A DNA stretch of 64,000 nucleotides from positions 1-64,000 of the forward strand of contig NZ_JBFAPP010000022.1 of assembly GCF_040676775.1 (NCBI RefSeq), written 5' to 3'. The translations under genes were made by a program, and so were the position numbers. This DNA is from Micromonospora_G sp040676775 (GTDB taxonomy: Bacteria; Actinomycetota; Actinomycetes; Mycobacteriales; Micromonosporaceae). This document shows, piece after piece, positions 33,842-42,523 of this stretch. The notes beneath the pieces were generated by a model that was not told the DNA's origin, ran no database searches, and was given only the letters and a program-made list of their open reading frames with translations. Within the stretch, counting starts at the first letter, position 1, and every line of letters begins with the position of its first letter.

Positions 33842-34270
33842 TCAGTGTGGTTCGGGAGATCGCCGTCCGACGGCGATGACTTTGACCCGTTGCCGTCCGG
33901 CCCGGACCATGCCGAGCGCGGCGAACGCGCCGGCGATCCGGTCCGCGGCGTCCCGGCTGGTGGCGCCGACCACCTGGCGGCGGCGCTCCGGCTCCACCCG
34001 CTCGTTGCGCCCCTCCATGCCGAGTGGACGGACGTCGGTGAGGACGACGAGATAACGGGTCACCACGGGCGGTCTACCGGCGCCGATCGAGCGGACCGAC
34101 CGGCACGGCCGGGTCGGCACGGGTGCGGTTGCCGCTGCAGGGATTGCGGCCTGCGCGGGGACCGGGACGGCGGCAGGCGCCGCGACGGTCGCGGCGGCCG
34201 GGGAGGTCGCGGGCACCGGAGCCGGTGCCGGTGCGGTTGCGGGCATGGAAACGAGCGCGATTGCGGGCAC
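33842..34270 (-). CDS. Hypothetical protein with Pro/Ala-rich N-terminus
   Basis: I do not recognise this 142-residue protein. Residues 1-55 are almost only Pro, Ala, Val and Thr; residues 66-142 form a compact domain beginning VVTRYLVVLTDVRPLGMEGR, then a basic segment (NERVEPERRRQVVGATSRDA), an Ala-rich helix (RIAGAFAALGMVRAGR) and a last strand (RVKVIAVGRR). GTG 34270 has GAGGAGCAGGACCA before it; GTG near 34067 would give the domain alone. It is 21 bases after a small Cys-containing gene on the same strand and divergent from an XRE-DUF397 pair, so the two are probably co-transcribed. Confidence 0.6.
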   Translation of the reverse strand: MPAIALVSMPATAPAPAPVPATSPAAATVAAPAAVPVPAQAAIPAAATAPVPTRPCRSVRSIGAGRPPVVTRYLVVLTDVRPLGMEGRNERVEPERRRQVVGATSRDAADRIAGAFAALGMVRAGRQRVKVIAVGRRSPEPH

Positions 34271-34291
34271 TGGTCCTGCTCCTCGTCCTGG

Positions 34292-34471
34292 TCAGCCGGC
34301 ATGGCGGGCCACCGCCTCGGGTTCGGCCGTGGTGCCGGCCAGGCCGCCGGAACGGTCCCGGCAGACGTATGCCAGGTCGGCATGGATCCACGCGCCGTCG
34401 TTGTCTCGCAGCACCGGCCGCGTACACCATCGGCAACGCGAAACACGAGGCCAACAGGGGGTCGCTGTCAT
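34292..34471 (-). CDS. Small Cys-containing protein divergent from XRE-DUF397
   Basis: This 59-residue frame reads MTATPCWPRVSRCRWCTRPV and then GAWIHADLAYVCRDRSGGL. A CxxC pair (Cys13/Cys16) and Cys37 could hold zinc. The ATG at 34471 has an excellent ribosome site (GGAGGTGTCGG). Short proteins with CxxC and a Trp-x-His segment are common beside XRE-DUF397 pairs in actinomycetes, but their job is unknown. It is followed after 21 bases by the Pro/Ala-rich gene. Confidence 0.65.
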   Translation of the reverse strand: MTATPCWPRVSRCRWCTRPVLRDNDGAWIHADLAYVCRDRSGGLAGTTAEPEAVARHAG

Positions 34472-34696
34472 CCGACACCTCCGGTTCCGCGGCGGTGGGG
34501 CACACGGCGGCCGGGTACGGGGGAGTCCCCGACCACCGTGCGCCTCATTCCCCTTTCCGTCACTCGCCGCCACCGTCGACACGACCACCGGCAGCGAGGA
34601 CGCCAACACAGGTTGCCATCCGTGAAAGCGTGAATGCAACTCTCATGGGCGATCTCTCATGCACACTTTCTCGCCGACCTGTGTCAAACTCGCTCC

Positions 34697-35542
34697 ATGG
34701 CACCGAAGACCGCCCGCGCCCGCCGCCTCGGCATCGCCCTCAGGTCCTATCGCGAGGCTGCTGGGCTGACCCTCGAACGCGCGGCCGAGGAGATCAACAG
34801 CACCCGCAGCACGTTGTCCAGATACGAGAACGCACTCAGCCTGCCCAGCCCGGCGACCGTCCGTGCCCTGCTCACGCACTACAACGTGGACGAAGACGGG
34901 CTGAAGGGCACGATCGAGTTGGCCAAGGAGGCCAAGAAGCCCGGCTGGTGGGTGTCGTACTCGTACCTGCTGGACCGCAGGACCGCGGACTTCATCGCGT
35001 TGGAGTCCGAGGCGACCTACATCCAGTCCTTCGAACCGTCCCTGGTGCCGGGGCTGTTGCAGACCCCGGACTACATCCGGGCGATCATGCTCGGCGGCCC
35101 GCACATCCTCACCGACGACGAGATCGAGGGACGGGTCCAGTTCCGCCTCAACCGCCAGAAGCGGCTGGCCGCCACCCCCGAGCCGCTGGTCCTGGACGCG
35201 GTGATCGACGAGGTGGCGCTGATGCGCAGGGTCGGCGGCGACGACGTCTGGGCGGAGCAGCTAGAACACCTGATCAAGATCTCCGAGATACCGCACATCA
35301 CGATCGGGGTGATCCCACTCAGCGCCGGCTACCACCGCGGCACCAGGGGATCACTGCACATCCTCGAATTCGGCCCAGAGGATCAACCCTTGGCCTCGGT
35401 CGAGACTGTCGCGGGACAACTCTCCTTCGACACCACGCCCGAGCTGGACACCTGCACGAAGATCATGCAGCACCTGCGCACCGTGGCCCTGAGCCCGGAG
35501 GAGAGCTGCAAGCTGATCTCCAACCTCCTGAAGGGACGGTAG
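34697..35542 (+). CDS. XRE-family regulator with DUF5753 sensor domain
   Basis: This 281-residue protein has an N-terminal helix-turn-helix (residues 10-65: YREAAGLTLERAAEEINSTR, STLSRYEN) and a DUF5753 domain (about 95-275: FEPSLVPGLLQTPDYIRAIM, RQKRLA, EQLEHLIKISEIPHITIGVI, FDTTPELD). Such WhiJ-like regulators pair with a small DUF397 protein in actinomycetes and affect development or secondary metabolism in some species. The ATG at 34697 has no ribosome site, so the transcript may be leaderless. DUF397 follows 4 bases later. Confidence 0.93.
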   Translation: MAPKTARARRLGIALRSYREAAGLTLERAAEEINSTRSTLSRYENALSLPSPATVRALLTHYNVDEDGLKGTIELAKEAKKPGWWVSYSYLLDRRTADFIALESEATYIQSFEPSLVPGLLQTPDYIRAIMLGGPHILTDDEIEGRVQFRLNRQKRLAATPEPLVLDAVIDEVALMRRVGGDDVWAEQLEHLIKISEIPHITIGVIPLSAGYHRGTRGSLHILEFGPEDQPLASVETVAGQLSFDTTPELDTCTKIMQHLRTVALSPEESCKLISNLLKGR

Positions 35543-35546
35543 ACAC

Positions 35547-35768
35547 ATGTCCGCTCCAACCACCACCACGATGGCCGCTTTCGCGACCGCCGCCTGGCGC
35601 AAGAGCAGCCGCAGTGGCGACCAGGGTGCCTGCGTGGAGTTCGCCGTCACCACCGAGGCGATCGGGGTCCGGGACTCGAAGGATCCGGGCGGCCCGATCC
35701 TGACCTTCCCGGCTGCCGCCTGGTCGGCGTTCGCCGGTGCCGTACCGGCCGGCCCGATCATCGACTGA
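35547..35768 (+). CDS. DUF397 protein
   Basis: This 73-residue protein has the DUF397 pattern: WRKSSRSGDQGACVEFAV, IGVRDSKDPGGPILTFPAAAWSAF. DUF397 proteins are nearly always encoded next to an XRE-DUF5753 regulator and are thought to bind or modulate it. It lies 4 bases after the regulator and ends before a terminator, so the two form one transcript. Confidence 0.93.
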   Translation: MSAPTTTTMAAFATAAWRKSSRSGDQGACVEFAVTTEAIGVRDSKDPGGPILTFPAAAWSAFAGAVPAGPIID

Positions 35769-35876
35769 CGAGCCGCACCGGCACCTGAACGACCACGGCC
35801 ACACCGCGCCGGCCCGGTCCAGTGGGGACTTCGGCGGCCTCGACCGAGCAAGCGCGACCAGCACCACAGCATCACC

Positions 35877-35908
35877 GGAAGCCCCGATCACCTCCGATCG
35901 GGGCTTCC
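35877..35908 (+). terminator. Terminator after the XRE-DUF397 pair
   Basis: A perfect 13-bp stem GGAAGCCCCGATC / GATCGGGGCTTCC with a 6-base ACCTCC loop lies between two convergent genes. There is no T-run on the plus side. Confidence 0.75.
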
Positions 35909-35984
35909 GCCGTGCCTCGTCGTAGCGGGCCGTGGGTCGCCGTCGTAGCCGGCCGTGCCTCGTCCGCGCCGGGCGTGGGTCTTC

Positions 35985-37151
35985 TCAGCCGGCGGCGTCG
36001 AGTGCCGCGGTGATGTCCGCGACCAGGTCGGCGGTGTCCTCCACGCCGCAGGAGAGCCGGACGAAGCCCGCCGGGGTGTCGTCGCCCCACTGGGCCCGGC
36101 GGTCGGCGCTGCTGTGCAGGCCACCGAACGAGGTCGCGGCGAACACCAGCTTGGCTGCCCGCAGGAACCGGGTCACCCGGTCGGCATCACCGAGGTCGAA
36201 CGAGAGCACCCCCGGCACCCGGCGCATCTGCCGACTCGCCACCGGGTACGACGGGTCGTCGGCGAGCCCCGGCCACCGCAGGCCGGTGACGTCGGACCGC
36301 TCGCTCAACGCCAGCGCCACCGCGGCCGCGTTGGCGCTCTGCCGACCCAGCCGCAGGTCGAGCGTGGCCAGCGACCGGTGCGCCAACCAGGAGTCGAACG
36401 CACCCGGGACCGAGCCGGTGGTGGCCCGCCACGCCCGCAGCGGGTCGAGCAGCTCGGCGGAGCGGGTCGCGACGTAACCGAGCAACAGGTCGGAGTGGCC
36501 GGTCAACGCCTTGGTGCCGGACGCGACGACCAGGTCCGCGCCGAGGTCGAGCGGACGCTGGCCGAGCGGGGTGGCGGTGGTGTTGTCCACCACGACCAGC
36601 GCCCCGGCGGCGTGCGCCCGGTTGGCCAGTTCAGCCACGTCGCAGACGTCCAGGCCGGGGTTGGCCGGCGTCTCCAGCAGCAACAGCCGTACGCCCTCGA
36701 ACGACGGGTACGGTCCGGCCGTCGGCGCGAACTCGACCCGTACGCCCATGGTGGCGAGGGTGGAGGTGGCGAACGCCCGTACCGGGAAGTAGCCGTCGGT
36801 CGGCAGCACGACGCCGTCACCGGGCTTGAGCAGTGCCAGCAGCACCGCGCTGATCGCCGCCTGCCCGCTGGCGAAGGCGAGACAGTCGCCGCCCTCCAGT
36901 TCACCGATCGCCGATTCGAGCGCGCGCCGGGTGGGGTTGTCCGGGCGACCGTAGCCGTTCGGGTTCGTCCCCTGACCGGCCTCCGGGTCGAGGTGGTACG
37001 GCGCGGCGAACACCGGACCGGGCAGGAACGGCTGGCCCGGCTCGGGCTCGGGAAGTCCGGCGTGCACACACCGGGTGCTGTCGCCGTAGCCGTGCGGGTC
37101 CTGCTCGTCGATCATCGGTTCTCCAGCCCGTACGGCGTTGTCAGTGGTCAT
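35985..37151 (-). CDS. Cys/Met-metabolism PLP enzyme (cystathionine gamma-lyase/synthase type)
   Basis: This 388-residue fold-type I PLP enzyme keeps GRPDNPTRRALESAIGELEGG, the cofactor-stacking FASGQAAISAVLLALL, ETPANPGLDVCD, the phosphate-side VVVDNTTATP, and the Schiff-base lysine in SGTKALTGHSD. It would cleave or form C-S bonds in cystathionine or a related thioether; relatives at this locus are annotated cystathionine gamma-lyase. ATG overlaps the gpsA stop (ATGA), so it is the last gene of a plsC-gpsA-PLP operon. Confidence 0.93.
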   Translation of the reverse strand: MTTDNAVRAGEPMIDEQDPHGYGDSTRCVHAGLPEPEPGQPFLPGPVFAAPYHLDPEAGQGTNPNGYGRPDNPTRRALESAIGELEGGDCLAFASGQAAISAVLLALLKPGDGVVLPTDGYFPVRAFATSTLATMGVRVEFAPTAGPYPSFEGVRLLLLETPANPGLDVCDVAELANRAHAAGALVVVDNTTATPLGQRPLDLGADLVVASGTKALTGHSDLLLGYVATRSAELLDPLRAWRATTGSVPGAFDSWLAHRSLATLDLRLGRQSANAAAVALALSERSDVTGLRWPGLADDPSYPVASRQMRRVPGVLSFDLGDADRVTRFLRAAKLVFAATSFGGLHSSADRRAQWGDDTPAGFVRLSCGVEDTADLVADITAALDAAG

Positions 37152-38146
37152 TCCGGTCTCGGTTTGCGGCTCATCAGCACCGCCATCGCCAGCCTCGGGT
37201 TGGCGCCCTCGTGGCAGACCAGCTCGACCTGCTCGGTGATCGGCATCTCCACCCCGTGGGCCCGGGACAGGTCCCGGATCGCCAGGCAGCTCTTGACCCC
37301 CTCGGCGGTCTGCCGGGTCGCCACCTGGGCCTGTTCGAGAGTCTCGCCCCGGCCCAGGTGCTCGCCGAAGGTCCGGTTGCGGGCCAGCGGGGACGAGCAG
37401 GAGGCGACCAGGTCACCCAGGCCGGCGAGCCCGGCGAAGGTGAGCGGGTCGGCGCCGAGCGCCACACCGAGGCGGGCGGTCTCGGCCAGCCCGCGGGTGA
37501 TCAGGGTGGCCTTGGTGTTGTCGCCCAGCCCCATCGCGTTGGCCATGCCGTAAGCCAGTGCGATCACGTTCTTCACCGCGCCGCCGAGTTCGCAGCCGAT
37601 CACGTCGTCGTTCGTGTACGGCCGGAAGTAGGGCGTGGTGATCGACGCCTGCACCAGCGTGGCCCGGTCCATGTCGGTGCAGGCAACCACGGTCGCGGCC
37701 GGCTGCTCCTGCGCGATCTCGGGGGCCAGGTTGGGACCGGAGACCACCACCACCCGGTCCTCGGCCACCCCGGCGGTTTCCACGATCACCTGACTCATCC
37801 GCTTGGTCGTGCCCAGCTCGATCCCCTTCATCAGGGAAACCAGCGTCGCGTCGGGCTCGATGAACGCGGCCCAGTCGGCCAGGTTGCCCCGCAGCGTCTG
37901 CGACGGTACGGCGAGCACCACCAGGTCGGCGCCGCCGATCGCGGCGGCGGCGTCGGTGGTGGCGGTGACCCGCTGCGGCAACCGCAGTCCGGGCAGGTAT
38001 TCGGAGTTGTGGCCGGTGGTCCGGATCGCCTCGACCACGGACTCGCGGCGGGCCCAGACGGTGACGTCCCGACCGGCGTCGGCGAGGATCTTGGCGAAGG
38101 CCGTACCCCAGGAACCGGCACCGAGGACGGCGACGTGGCCGGTCAC
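37148..38146 (-). CDS. gpsA: Glycerol-3-phosphate dehydrogenase [NAD(P)+]
   Basis: This 332-residue enzyme reduces dihydroxyacetone phosphate to sn-glycerol-3-phosphate for phospholipids. The Rossmann motif GAGSWGTAFAKIL is at residues 9-21. SGPNLAPEIA, the catalytic Lys in GCELGGAVKNVIALAYG, and NTKATLITRGLAE are all present. GTG 38146 overlaps the plsC stop by 4 bases. Together with plsC it supplies backbone and acyl transfer for phosphatidate. Confidence 0.97.
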   Translation of the reverse strand: MTGHVAVLGAGSWGTAFAKILADAGRDVTVWARRESVVEAIRTTGHNSEYLPGLRLPQRVTATTDAAAAIGGADLVVLAVPSQTLRGNLADWAAFIEPDATLVSLMKGIELGTTKRMSQVIVETAGVAEDRVVVVSGPNLAPEIAQEQPAATVVACTDMDRATLVQASITTPYFRPYTNDDVIGCELGGAVKNVIALAYGMANAMGLGDNTKATLITRGLAETARLGVALGADPLTFAGLAGLGDLVASCSSPLARNRTFGEHLGRGETLEQAQVATRQTAEGVKSCLAIRDLSRAHGVEMPITEQVELVCHEGANPRLAMAVLMSRKPRPE

Positions 38147-38892
38147 GCGGCGTCCCCGTCGCGGTGCGCGGTCTCCTCGGCGACGGTCCGGCGCTGGCCG
38201 TTCGGCGCCCAGATCGGCGGTGGTGTGCCGCCCCGGATCTCGGCGAGCTGGTCCCGCAGGCGCAGCATGATCTCGTTGGTCATCTCGTCCAGCACCTGCT
38301 TGGTCGGGGCGGCACCGGCCCAGCGGCTCAGGTCGACCGGAGGCCCGGCCACCACCGAGACCGGGATCCGGGGGCGCAGGCTGAGTTTGGCGTCGCGCGG
38401 GTCGAACATCTTCTGCGCGCCCCAGATGGCGATCGGGACGACCGGGGCACCGGTGGCCAGGGCCAGCCGGGCCGCGCCGGTCTTGCCGCGCATGGGCCAG
38501 AGGTCGGGTTCGCGGGTGGTGGTGCCCTCCGGGTAGATCACCACCGCGCCGCCGTCCTTGACCGCGGCGACGAGGGTTTCCAGCGACCGGGCGGCGTCGA
38601 CGGTGCCTCGTTCCACCGGGATCTGGCGGCACCTGAGCAGGATGTAACCGACCACCGGCACCCGGAAGATGCTGGCCTTGCCGAGGAACTGCGGCCACCG
38701 TCCGGTGTCGTTGATGTAGTGCCCCACCACCAGCGGGTCGGCGTGCGAGATGTGGTTCGGCACGATGATCACGCCGCCGGAGGTCGGTACGTACTCCATG
38801 CCGGCCCAGGTCCTTCGGGTCCAGACCCACATCGGCGGCTTCACCAACGCGATCGCGAACCGCCGCCAGAACCCCAGCCTGCGTCGTGCCAC
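38143..38892 (-). CDS. 1-acyl-glycerol-3-phosphate acyltransferase (PlsC family)
   Basis: This 249-residue membrane-associated acyltransferase has the catalytic HxxxxD box (NHISHADPLV), the second block with the Gly/Arg-containing FLGKASIFRVPVVG, and the YPEGTTTRE glycerol-phosphate-binding motif, followed by VVPIAIWGA. It probably makes phosphatidic acid from lysophosphatidate. GTG 38892 was chosen because GAGGGG lies just before it; the frame runs up to 38952 without support. First gene of the plsC-gpsA-PLP enzyme operon and divergent from fbiD. Confidence 0.93.
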   Translation of the reverse strand: MARRRLGFWRRFAIALVKPPMWVWTRRTWAGMEYVPTSGGVIIVPNHISHADPLVVGHYINDTGRWPQFLGKASIFRVPVVGYILLRCRQIPVERGTVDAARSLETLVAAVKDGGAVVIYPEGTTTREPDLWPMRGKTGAARLALATGAPVVPIAIWGAQKMFDPRDAKLSLRPRIPVSVVAGPPVDLSRWAGAAPTKQVLDEMTNEIMLRLRDQLAEIRGGTPPPIWAPNGQRRTVAEETAHRDGDAA

Positions 38893-39038
38893 TATGCCCC
38901 TCCTCGTTGTGCCCCGGGCCCAGGGAGCACCGGGCGCCCCGGTGCCGCCCAACCGCCCCGGCCCGCAGCGAAATCATGCCTGCTCGCCCCTGGTACGGCC
39001 AGCGAGGGGCCGGTGCCGGCGGCTGGCAGGATGATCGG

Positions 39039-39659
39039 GTGACCGAACCGACCTGGACTGTGGTGGTGCCGGTCAAGCGGCTCAGCGCGGCAAAGAGTCG
39101 GCTGCGTGGCGCGCTGCCGGGGGTTGCGCACGAGCCGCTGGCCCTGGCGCTGGCGCTGGACACGGTCAGCGCCGCGCTGGCGAGCCCGGCGGTCGCCGGG
39201 GTGCTGGTCGTGACCGACGACATAGCGGCCGGTCGGGCGCTGGGCGCGCTCGGCGCCCGGATCACCCCGGACCCGCCGGCCGGTGGGCTGAACAACGCCT
39301 TCGCCCTGGGTGCCGCCCTGGTCGGCGGTGCGGGGGTGGCGGCACTCACCGCCGACCTGCCGGCCCTGCGGCCGGCGGAGTTGACCGCCGCGCTGGCGGC
39401 GGTGGCGGCCGGTCCGCCGCGACTGCGCCGGTTCGCACCGGACACCCCGGGCACCGGTACGGTGCTGCTGGTGGCGCCAGCCGGCGTACCGCTGGACCCG
39501 CGCTTCGGTGGGCCGTCGGCGGCGGCGCACTCGGCCTCCGGGGCGCTCGCGCTGGCCGGGGCCGGGCCGACCCTGCGTCGCGACGTGGACACCCGCGAGG
39601 ACCTGCTGGCCGCGGCGGCGCTCGGCCTCGGCCGGCACACGGCCGCCCTGCTCCCCTGA
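39039..39659 (+). CDS. fbiD: Phosphoenolpyruvate/2-phospho-L-lactate guanylyltransferase (F420 synthesis)
   Basis: This 206-residue nucleotidyltransferase makes the activated phosphate intermediate for coenzyme F420. It has VVPVKRLSAAKSRLRGALPG near the N-terminus, the NNAFALGAALV segment, the metal-binding LTADLPALRPAEL (with Asp of the DLP motif), and DPRFGGPSAAAHSASG near the C-terminus. The GTG at 39039 is preceded by AGGATGATCGG. The family is called CofC in archaea and FbiD in mycobacteria, where it lies between gpsA and ppk as here. Confidence 0.93.
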   Translation: MTEPTWTVVVPVKRLSAAKSRLRGALPGVAHEPLALALALDTVSAALASPAVAGVLVVTDDIAAGRALGALGARITPDPPAGGLNNAFALGAALVGGAGVAALTADLPALRPAELTAALAAVAAGPPRLRRFAPDTPGTGTVLLVAPAGVPLDPRFGGPSAAAHSASGALALAGAGPTLRRDVDTREDLLAAAALGLGRHTAALLP

Positions 39660-39734
39660 CGGGCGCTGCTCCCCGACGCCCCATCTCGTCGCCGCCGGCA
39701 GCCGACTCCACCGGCCCGGTGTACGGTGCTGGGC

Positions 39735-39932
39735 ATGCAGGGCACCGTGGCGACGTACGACCCGCAGACCCGGTCCGGCACGCTGCTGCTGGACGACGGC
39801 ACCGAGGTCGCCTTCCCGGCCGCGGCGTTCGACGCCTCGGGGCTGCGACTGCTCCGCCTCGGCCAGCGCCTGAAGATCGAGCACGGCTCGTCCGGCGAGG
39901 TTAGCCGGATCACCCTGCCCGGCCTGGTGTGA
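39735..39932 (+). CDS. Small OB-fold (cold-shock-like) protein
   Basis: This 65-residue protein reads MQGTVATYDPQTRSGTLLLD, DGTEVAFPAAAF and LRLGQRLKIEHG, the strand pattern of a cold-shock domain. The RNA-binding aromatic motifs of true Csp (KGFGFI, VFVH) are missing, so nucleic acid binding is doubtful. ATG 39735 fits the fold; GTG 39726 in frame is an alternative. It lies between fbiD and ppk and is seen in related actinobacteria. Confidence 0.8.
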   Translation: MQGTVATYDPQTRSGTLLLDDGTEVAFPAAAFDASGLRLLRLGQRLKIEHGSSGEVSRITLPGLV

Positions 39933-40096
39933 TCATCGACCCACTGGACCAACCGGATTTATCGGCGCCAGCTTGACCCGTTCCGGGGTGAGATGACCGG
40001 GTTGCGCCGGCCCAGCCGAGCGCATTGTCCGACTTGCCGTGATCCGAAGACGGCAAGTTCATTTTGCGTTCACCCGGTTCGGGCAATGATGAAGCG

Positions 40097-42448
40097 GTGA
40101 GCACCCCGCCCGCCCACCCCCGCCCCCAGTCGCCCGGCCGCGCCCTGGCCACCACCCCGCGTTCGGCGCTGCCGGACTCGGAACCACTCGTTCCGCCCGG
40201 CACGCCCCCTCGGGGATCGAACGGACGGTTCGTCCGACCCGCCGGAAACGGCGCAGAATCGGACAACGGCCCCCGCACCGGCACCGGCAGCACCCCGCCG
40301 CCGGCACAGGACCCACCGGCGATGCCCGAACCGCTGCCCGAGGACCGGTTCCTCAACCGGGAACTCTCCTGGCTGGACTTCAACGCCCGGGTCCTGGCCC
40401 TGGCCGAGGACCGGGCCACCCCGCTGCTCGAACGCGCCAAGTTCCTGGCCATCTTCGCCAGCAACCTGGACGAGTTCTACATGGTCCGGATCGCCGGCCT
40501 GAAGCGGCGGCTGCAGGCCGGACTGCCGGTACGCGGCGGCGACCGGCTGCCGCTGCGTACGCAACTGGAGCTGATCTCGGAGAAGACCGCCGACCTGGTC
40601 GCCCGGCACGCCGGCTGCTTCGTCGACGACGTGGTGCCCCGGCTCGCCGCCGCCGACATCCACCTGATCCGTTGGGCGGAACTGCCCGCACCCGAGCGGG
40701 AACGGCTGCGCACCTACTTCCGGGAACACATCTTCCCGGTGCTCACCCCGCTCGCGGTCGACCCGGCGCACCCGTTCCCGTACATCTCCAGCCGGTCGCT
40801 GAACCTGGCGGTGGCCGTACGCGACCCCGACGGCGGGCCCGAGCTGTTCGCCCGGGTGAAGGTGCCGAACAACGTGCCGCGTTTCGTCCGGGTCGAACGG
40901 GACACCCCGGGCATGCGCTTCCTGCCGTTGGAAGACCTGATCGCGGCCCACCTCAACCAGCTCTTCCCCGGTATGACCGTGGTCGAGTGCCACCTGTTCC
41001 GGATCACCCGCAACGCCGAGGTGGAGGTCGACGAGGACCGCGACGAAGACCTGCTCCAGGCGCTGGAACGCGAGCTGGCCCGGCGCCGGTTCGGCCCGCC
41101 GGTACGCCTCGAGGTCGCATCCTCCATCTCCGACCACGTACTCGACCTGCTGGTCCGGGAACTCGACATGGACGACCAGGACGTGCTGCGGGTGCCGGGG
41201 CTGCTCGACCTCTCCTCGCTGTGGCAGATCTACAAGGAGTGCGACCGGCCCGATCTGAAGGAACGCCCGTTCGTGCCGGCCACCCACCCGCGCCTGGTCG
41301 AGGGCGAGGTGCCGCGCAGTGTCTTCGCCACCCTGCGCGACGGCGACATCCTGGTGCACCACCCGTACCACTCGTTCGCGACCAGCGTGCAGCGCTTCAT
41401 CGAGCAGGCCGCGGCCGACCCGAACGTGCTCGCCATCAAGCAGACCCTCTACCGGACCAGCGGCGACTCCCCGATCGTGGACGCGCTGATCGACGCCGCC
41501 GCCGCGGGCAAGCAGGTGGTGGTGCTGGTCGAGGTGAAGGCCCGGTTCGACGAGGTGGCGAACATCGGCTGGGCGCGGGTGCTGGAGCGCGCCGGCTGCC
41601 ACGTCGTGTACGGCCTGGTCGGTCTGAAGACGCACTGCAAGACCGCCCTGGTCGTACGCCAGGAGGGCAACCAGATCCGCCGCTACTGCCACATCGGCAC
41701 CGGCAACTACCACCCGAAGACGGCCAGGCTCTACGAGGACTTCGGCATGCTCACCGCCGACCCGGAAGTGGGCGCGGACCTGACCGACCTGTTCAACGTA
41801 CTGACCGGTTACAGCCGGCAGACCCGGTTCCGCCGGCTGCTGGTCGCACCGGAGGGCGTACGCAGCGGTCTGATCGAGCGGATCGACCGGGAGATCGCGC
41901 ACGCCGCGCTCGGTGTGCCGAGCCTGGTGCAGATCAAGGTGAACTCGCTGGTCGACGAGGAGATCGTGGACGCGCTCTACCGCGCCTCGCGGGCCGGGGT
42001 GCACGTCGACCTGATGATCCGGGGCATGTGCACGCTCCGACCCGGCGTACCCGGCCTGTCGGAGAACATCCGGGTCCGGTCGGTCCTCGGCCGCTTCCTC
42101 GAACATTCCCGGGTCTTCCGCTTCGGCAACGGCGGCGGCACGCTCGCCGCCGACGCGGCAGCCGGTGGGCGACCGGTCGGCAACGGCGGCTCGGCCGAGT
42201 TCTGGATCGGCTCGGCGGACCTGATGCACCGCAACCTGGACCGTCGGGTGGAGGCGCTGGTGCAGGTCACCGACCCGATCGCGCGGGCCGAGTTGGACCA
42301 GGTGCTGACCACGGCGATGAGCGACGACGTCGCCTCGTTCGAGTTGCACCCGGACGGCACCTGGAGCCGGCGGACCGGCGAGCCGGACCGGCCGCTGGTC
42401 GACTTCCAGGACGCGATGCTGCGCCGGGTCGCCCGGACCGCGAAGTAG
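40097..42448 (+). CDS. ppk: Polyphosphate kinase
   Basis: This 783-residue PPK1 reversibly makes inorganic polyphosphate from ATP. The first 85 residues are a Pro-rich extension; then FLNRELSWLDFNARVL (N domain), ISSRSLNLAV, and the two catalytic histidine motifs: GLKTHCKTALV and YCHIGTGNYHPKTARLYED. The C-terminal segment has EFWIGSADLMHRNLDRRVE. The start is uncertain (GTG 40097, weak ribosome site); the true protein may begin later at ATG 40322. The stop lies in a 23-bp tandem duplication. It heads a cassette with a CYTH-CHAD protein and a Nudix-SixA protein, both linked to polyphosphate in other bacteria. Confidence 0.97.
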   Translation: MSTPPAHPRPQSPGRALATTPRSALPDSEPLVPPGTPPRGSNGRFVRPAGNGAESDNGPRTGTGSTPPPAQDPPAMPEPLPEDRFLNRELSWLDFNARVLALAEDRATPLLERAKFLAIFASNLDEFYMVRIAGLKRRLQAGLPVRGGDRLPLRTQLELISEKTADLVARHAGCFVDDVVPRLAAADIHLIRWAELPAPERERLRTYFREHIFPVLTPLAVDPAHPFPYISSRSLNLAVAVRDPDGGPELFARVKVPNNVPRFVRVERDTPGMRFLPLEDLIAAHLNQLFPGMTVVECHLFRITRNAEVEVDEDRDEDLLQALERELARRRFGPPVRLEVASSISDHVLDLLVRELDMDDQDVLRVPGLLDLSSLWQIYKECDRPDLKERPFVPATHPRLVEGEVPRSVFATLRDGDILVHHPYHSFATSVQRFIEQAAADPNVLAIKQTLYRTSGDSPIVDALIDAAAAGKQVVVLVEVKARFDEVANIGWARVLERAGCHVVYGLVGLKTHCKTALVVRQEGNQIRRYCHIGTGNYHPKTARLYEDFGMLTADPEVGADLTDLFNVLTGYSRQTRFRRLLVAPEGVRSGLIERIDREIAHAALGVPSLVQIKVNSLVDEEIVDALYRASRAGVHVDLMIRGMCTLRPGVPGLSENIRVRSVLGRFLEHSRVFRFGNGGGTLAADAAAGGRPVGNGGSAEFWIGSADLMHRNLDRRVEALVQVTDPIARAELDQVLTTAMSDDVASFELHPDGTWSRRTGEPDRPLVDFQDAMLRRVARTAK

Positions 42449-42479
42449 GCGGATCGCGGACCGCGAAGTAGGCGGATCG
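42434..42479 (+). repeat. 23-bp tandem duplication across the ppk stop codon
   Basis: CGGACCGCGAAGTAGGCGGATCG occurs at 42434-42456 and again at 42457-42479 without change. Each copy holds the frame's TAG, so the last residues (RTAK) are encoded twice. It is 44 bases before the next gene. Confidence 0.95.
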
Positions 42480-42523
42480 GCGCGGAACTCCGCCGCGGGG
42501 GCCGGCGTGGATAGGCTTGGTGG

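Noticed and set aside
33608..34633. 341-codon plus-strand frame between ddl and the XRE gene
   Set aside because: It crosses a tandem repeat, lacks a ribosome site, and is opposite two minus-strand frames that do have ribosome sites.
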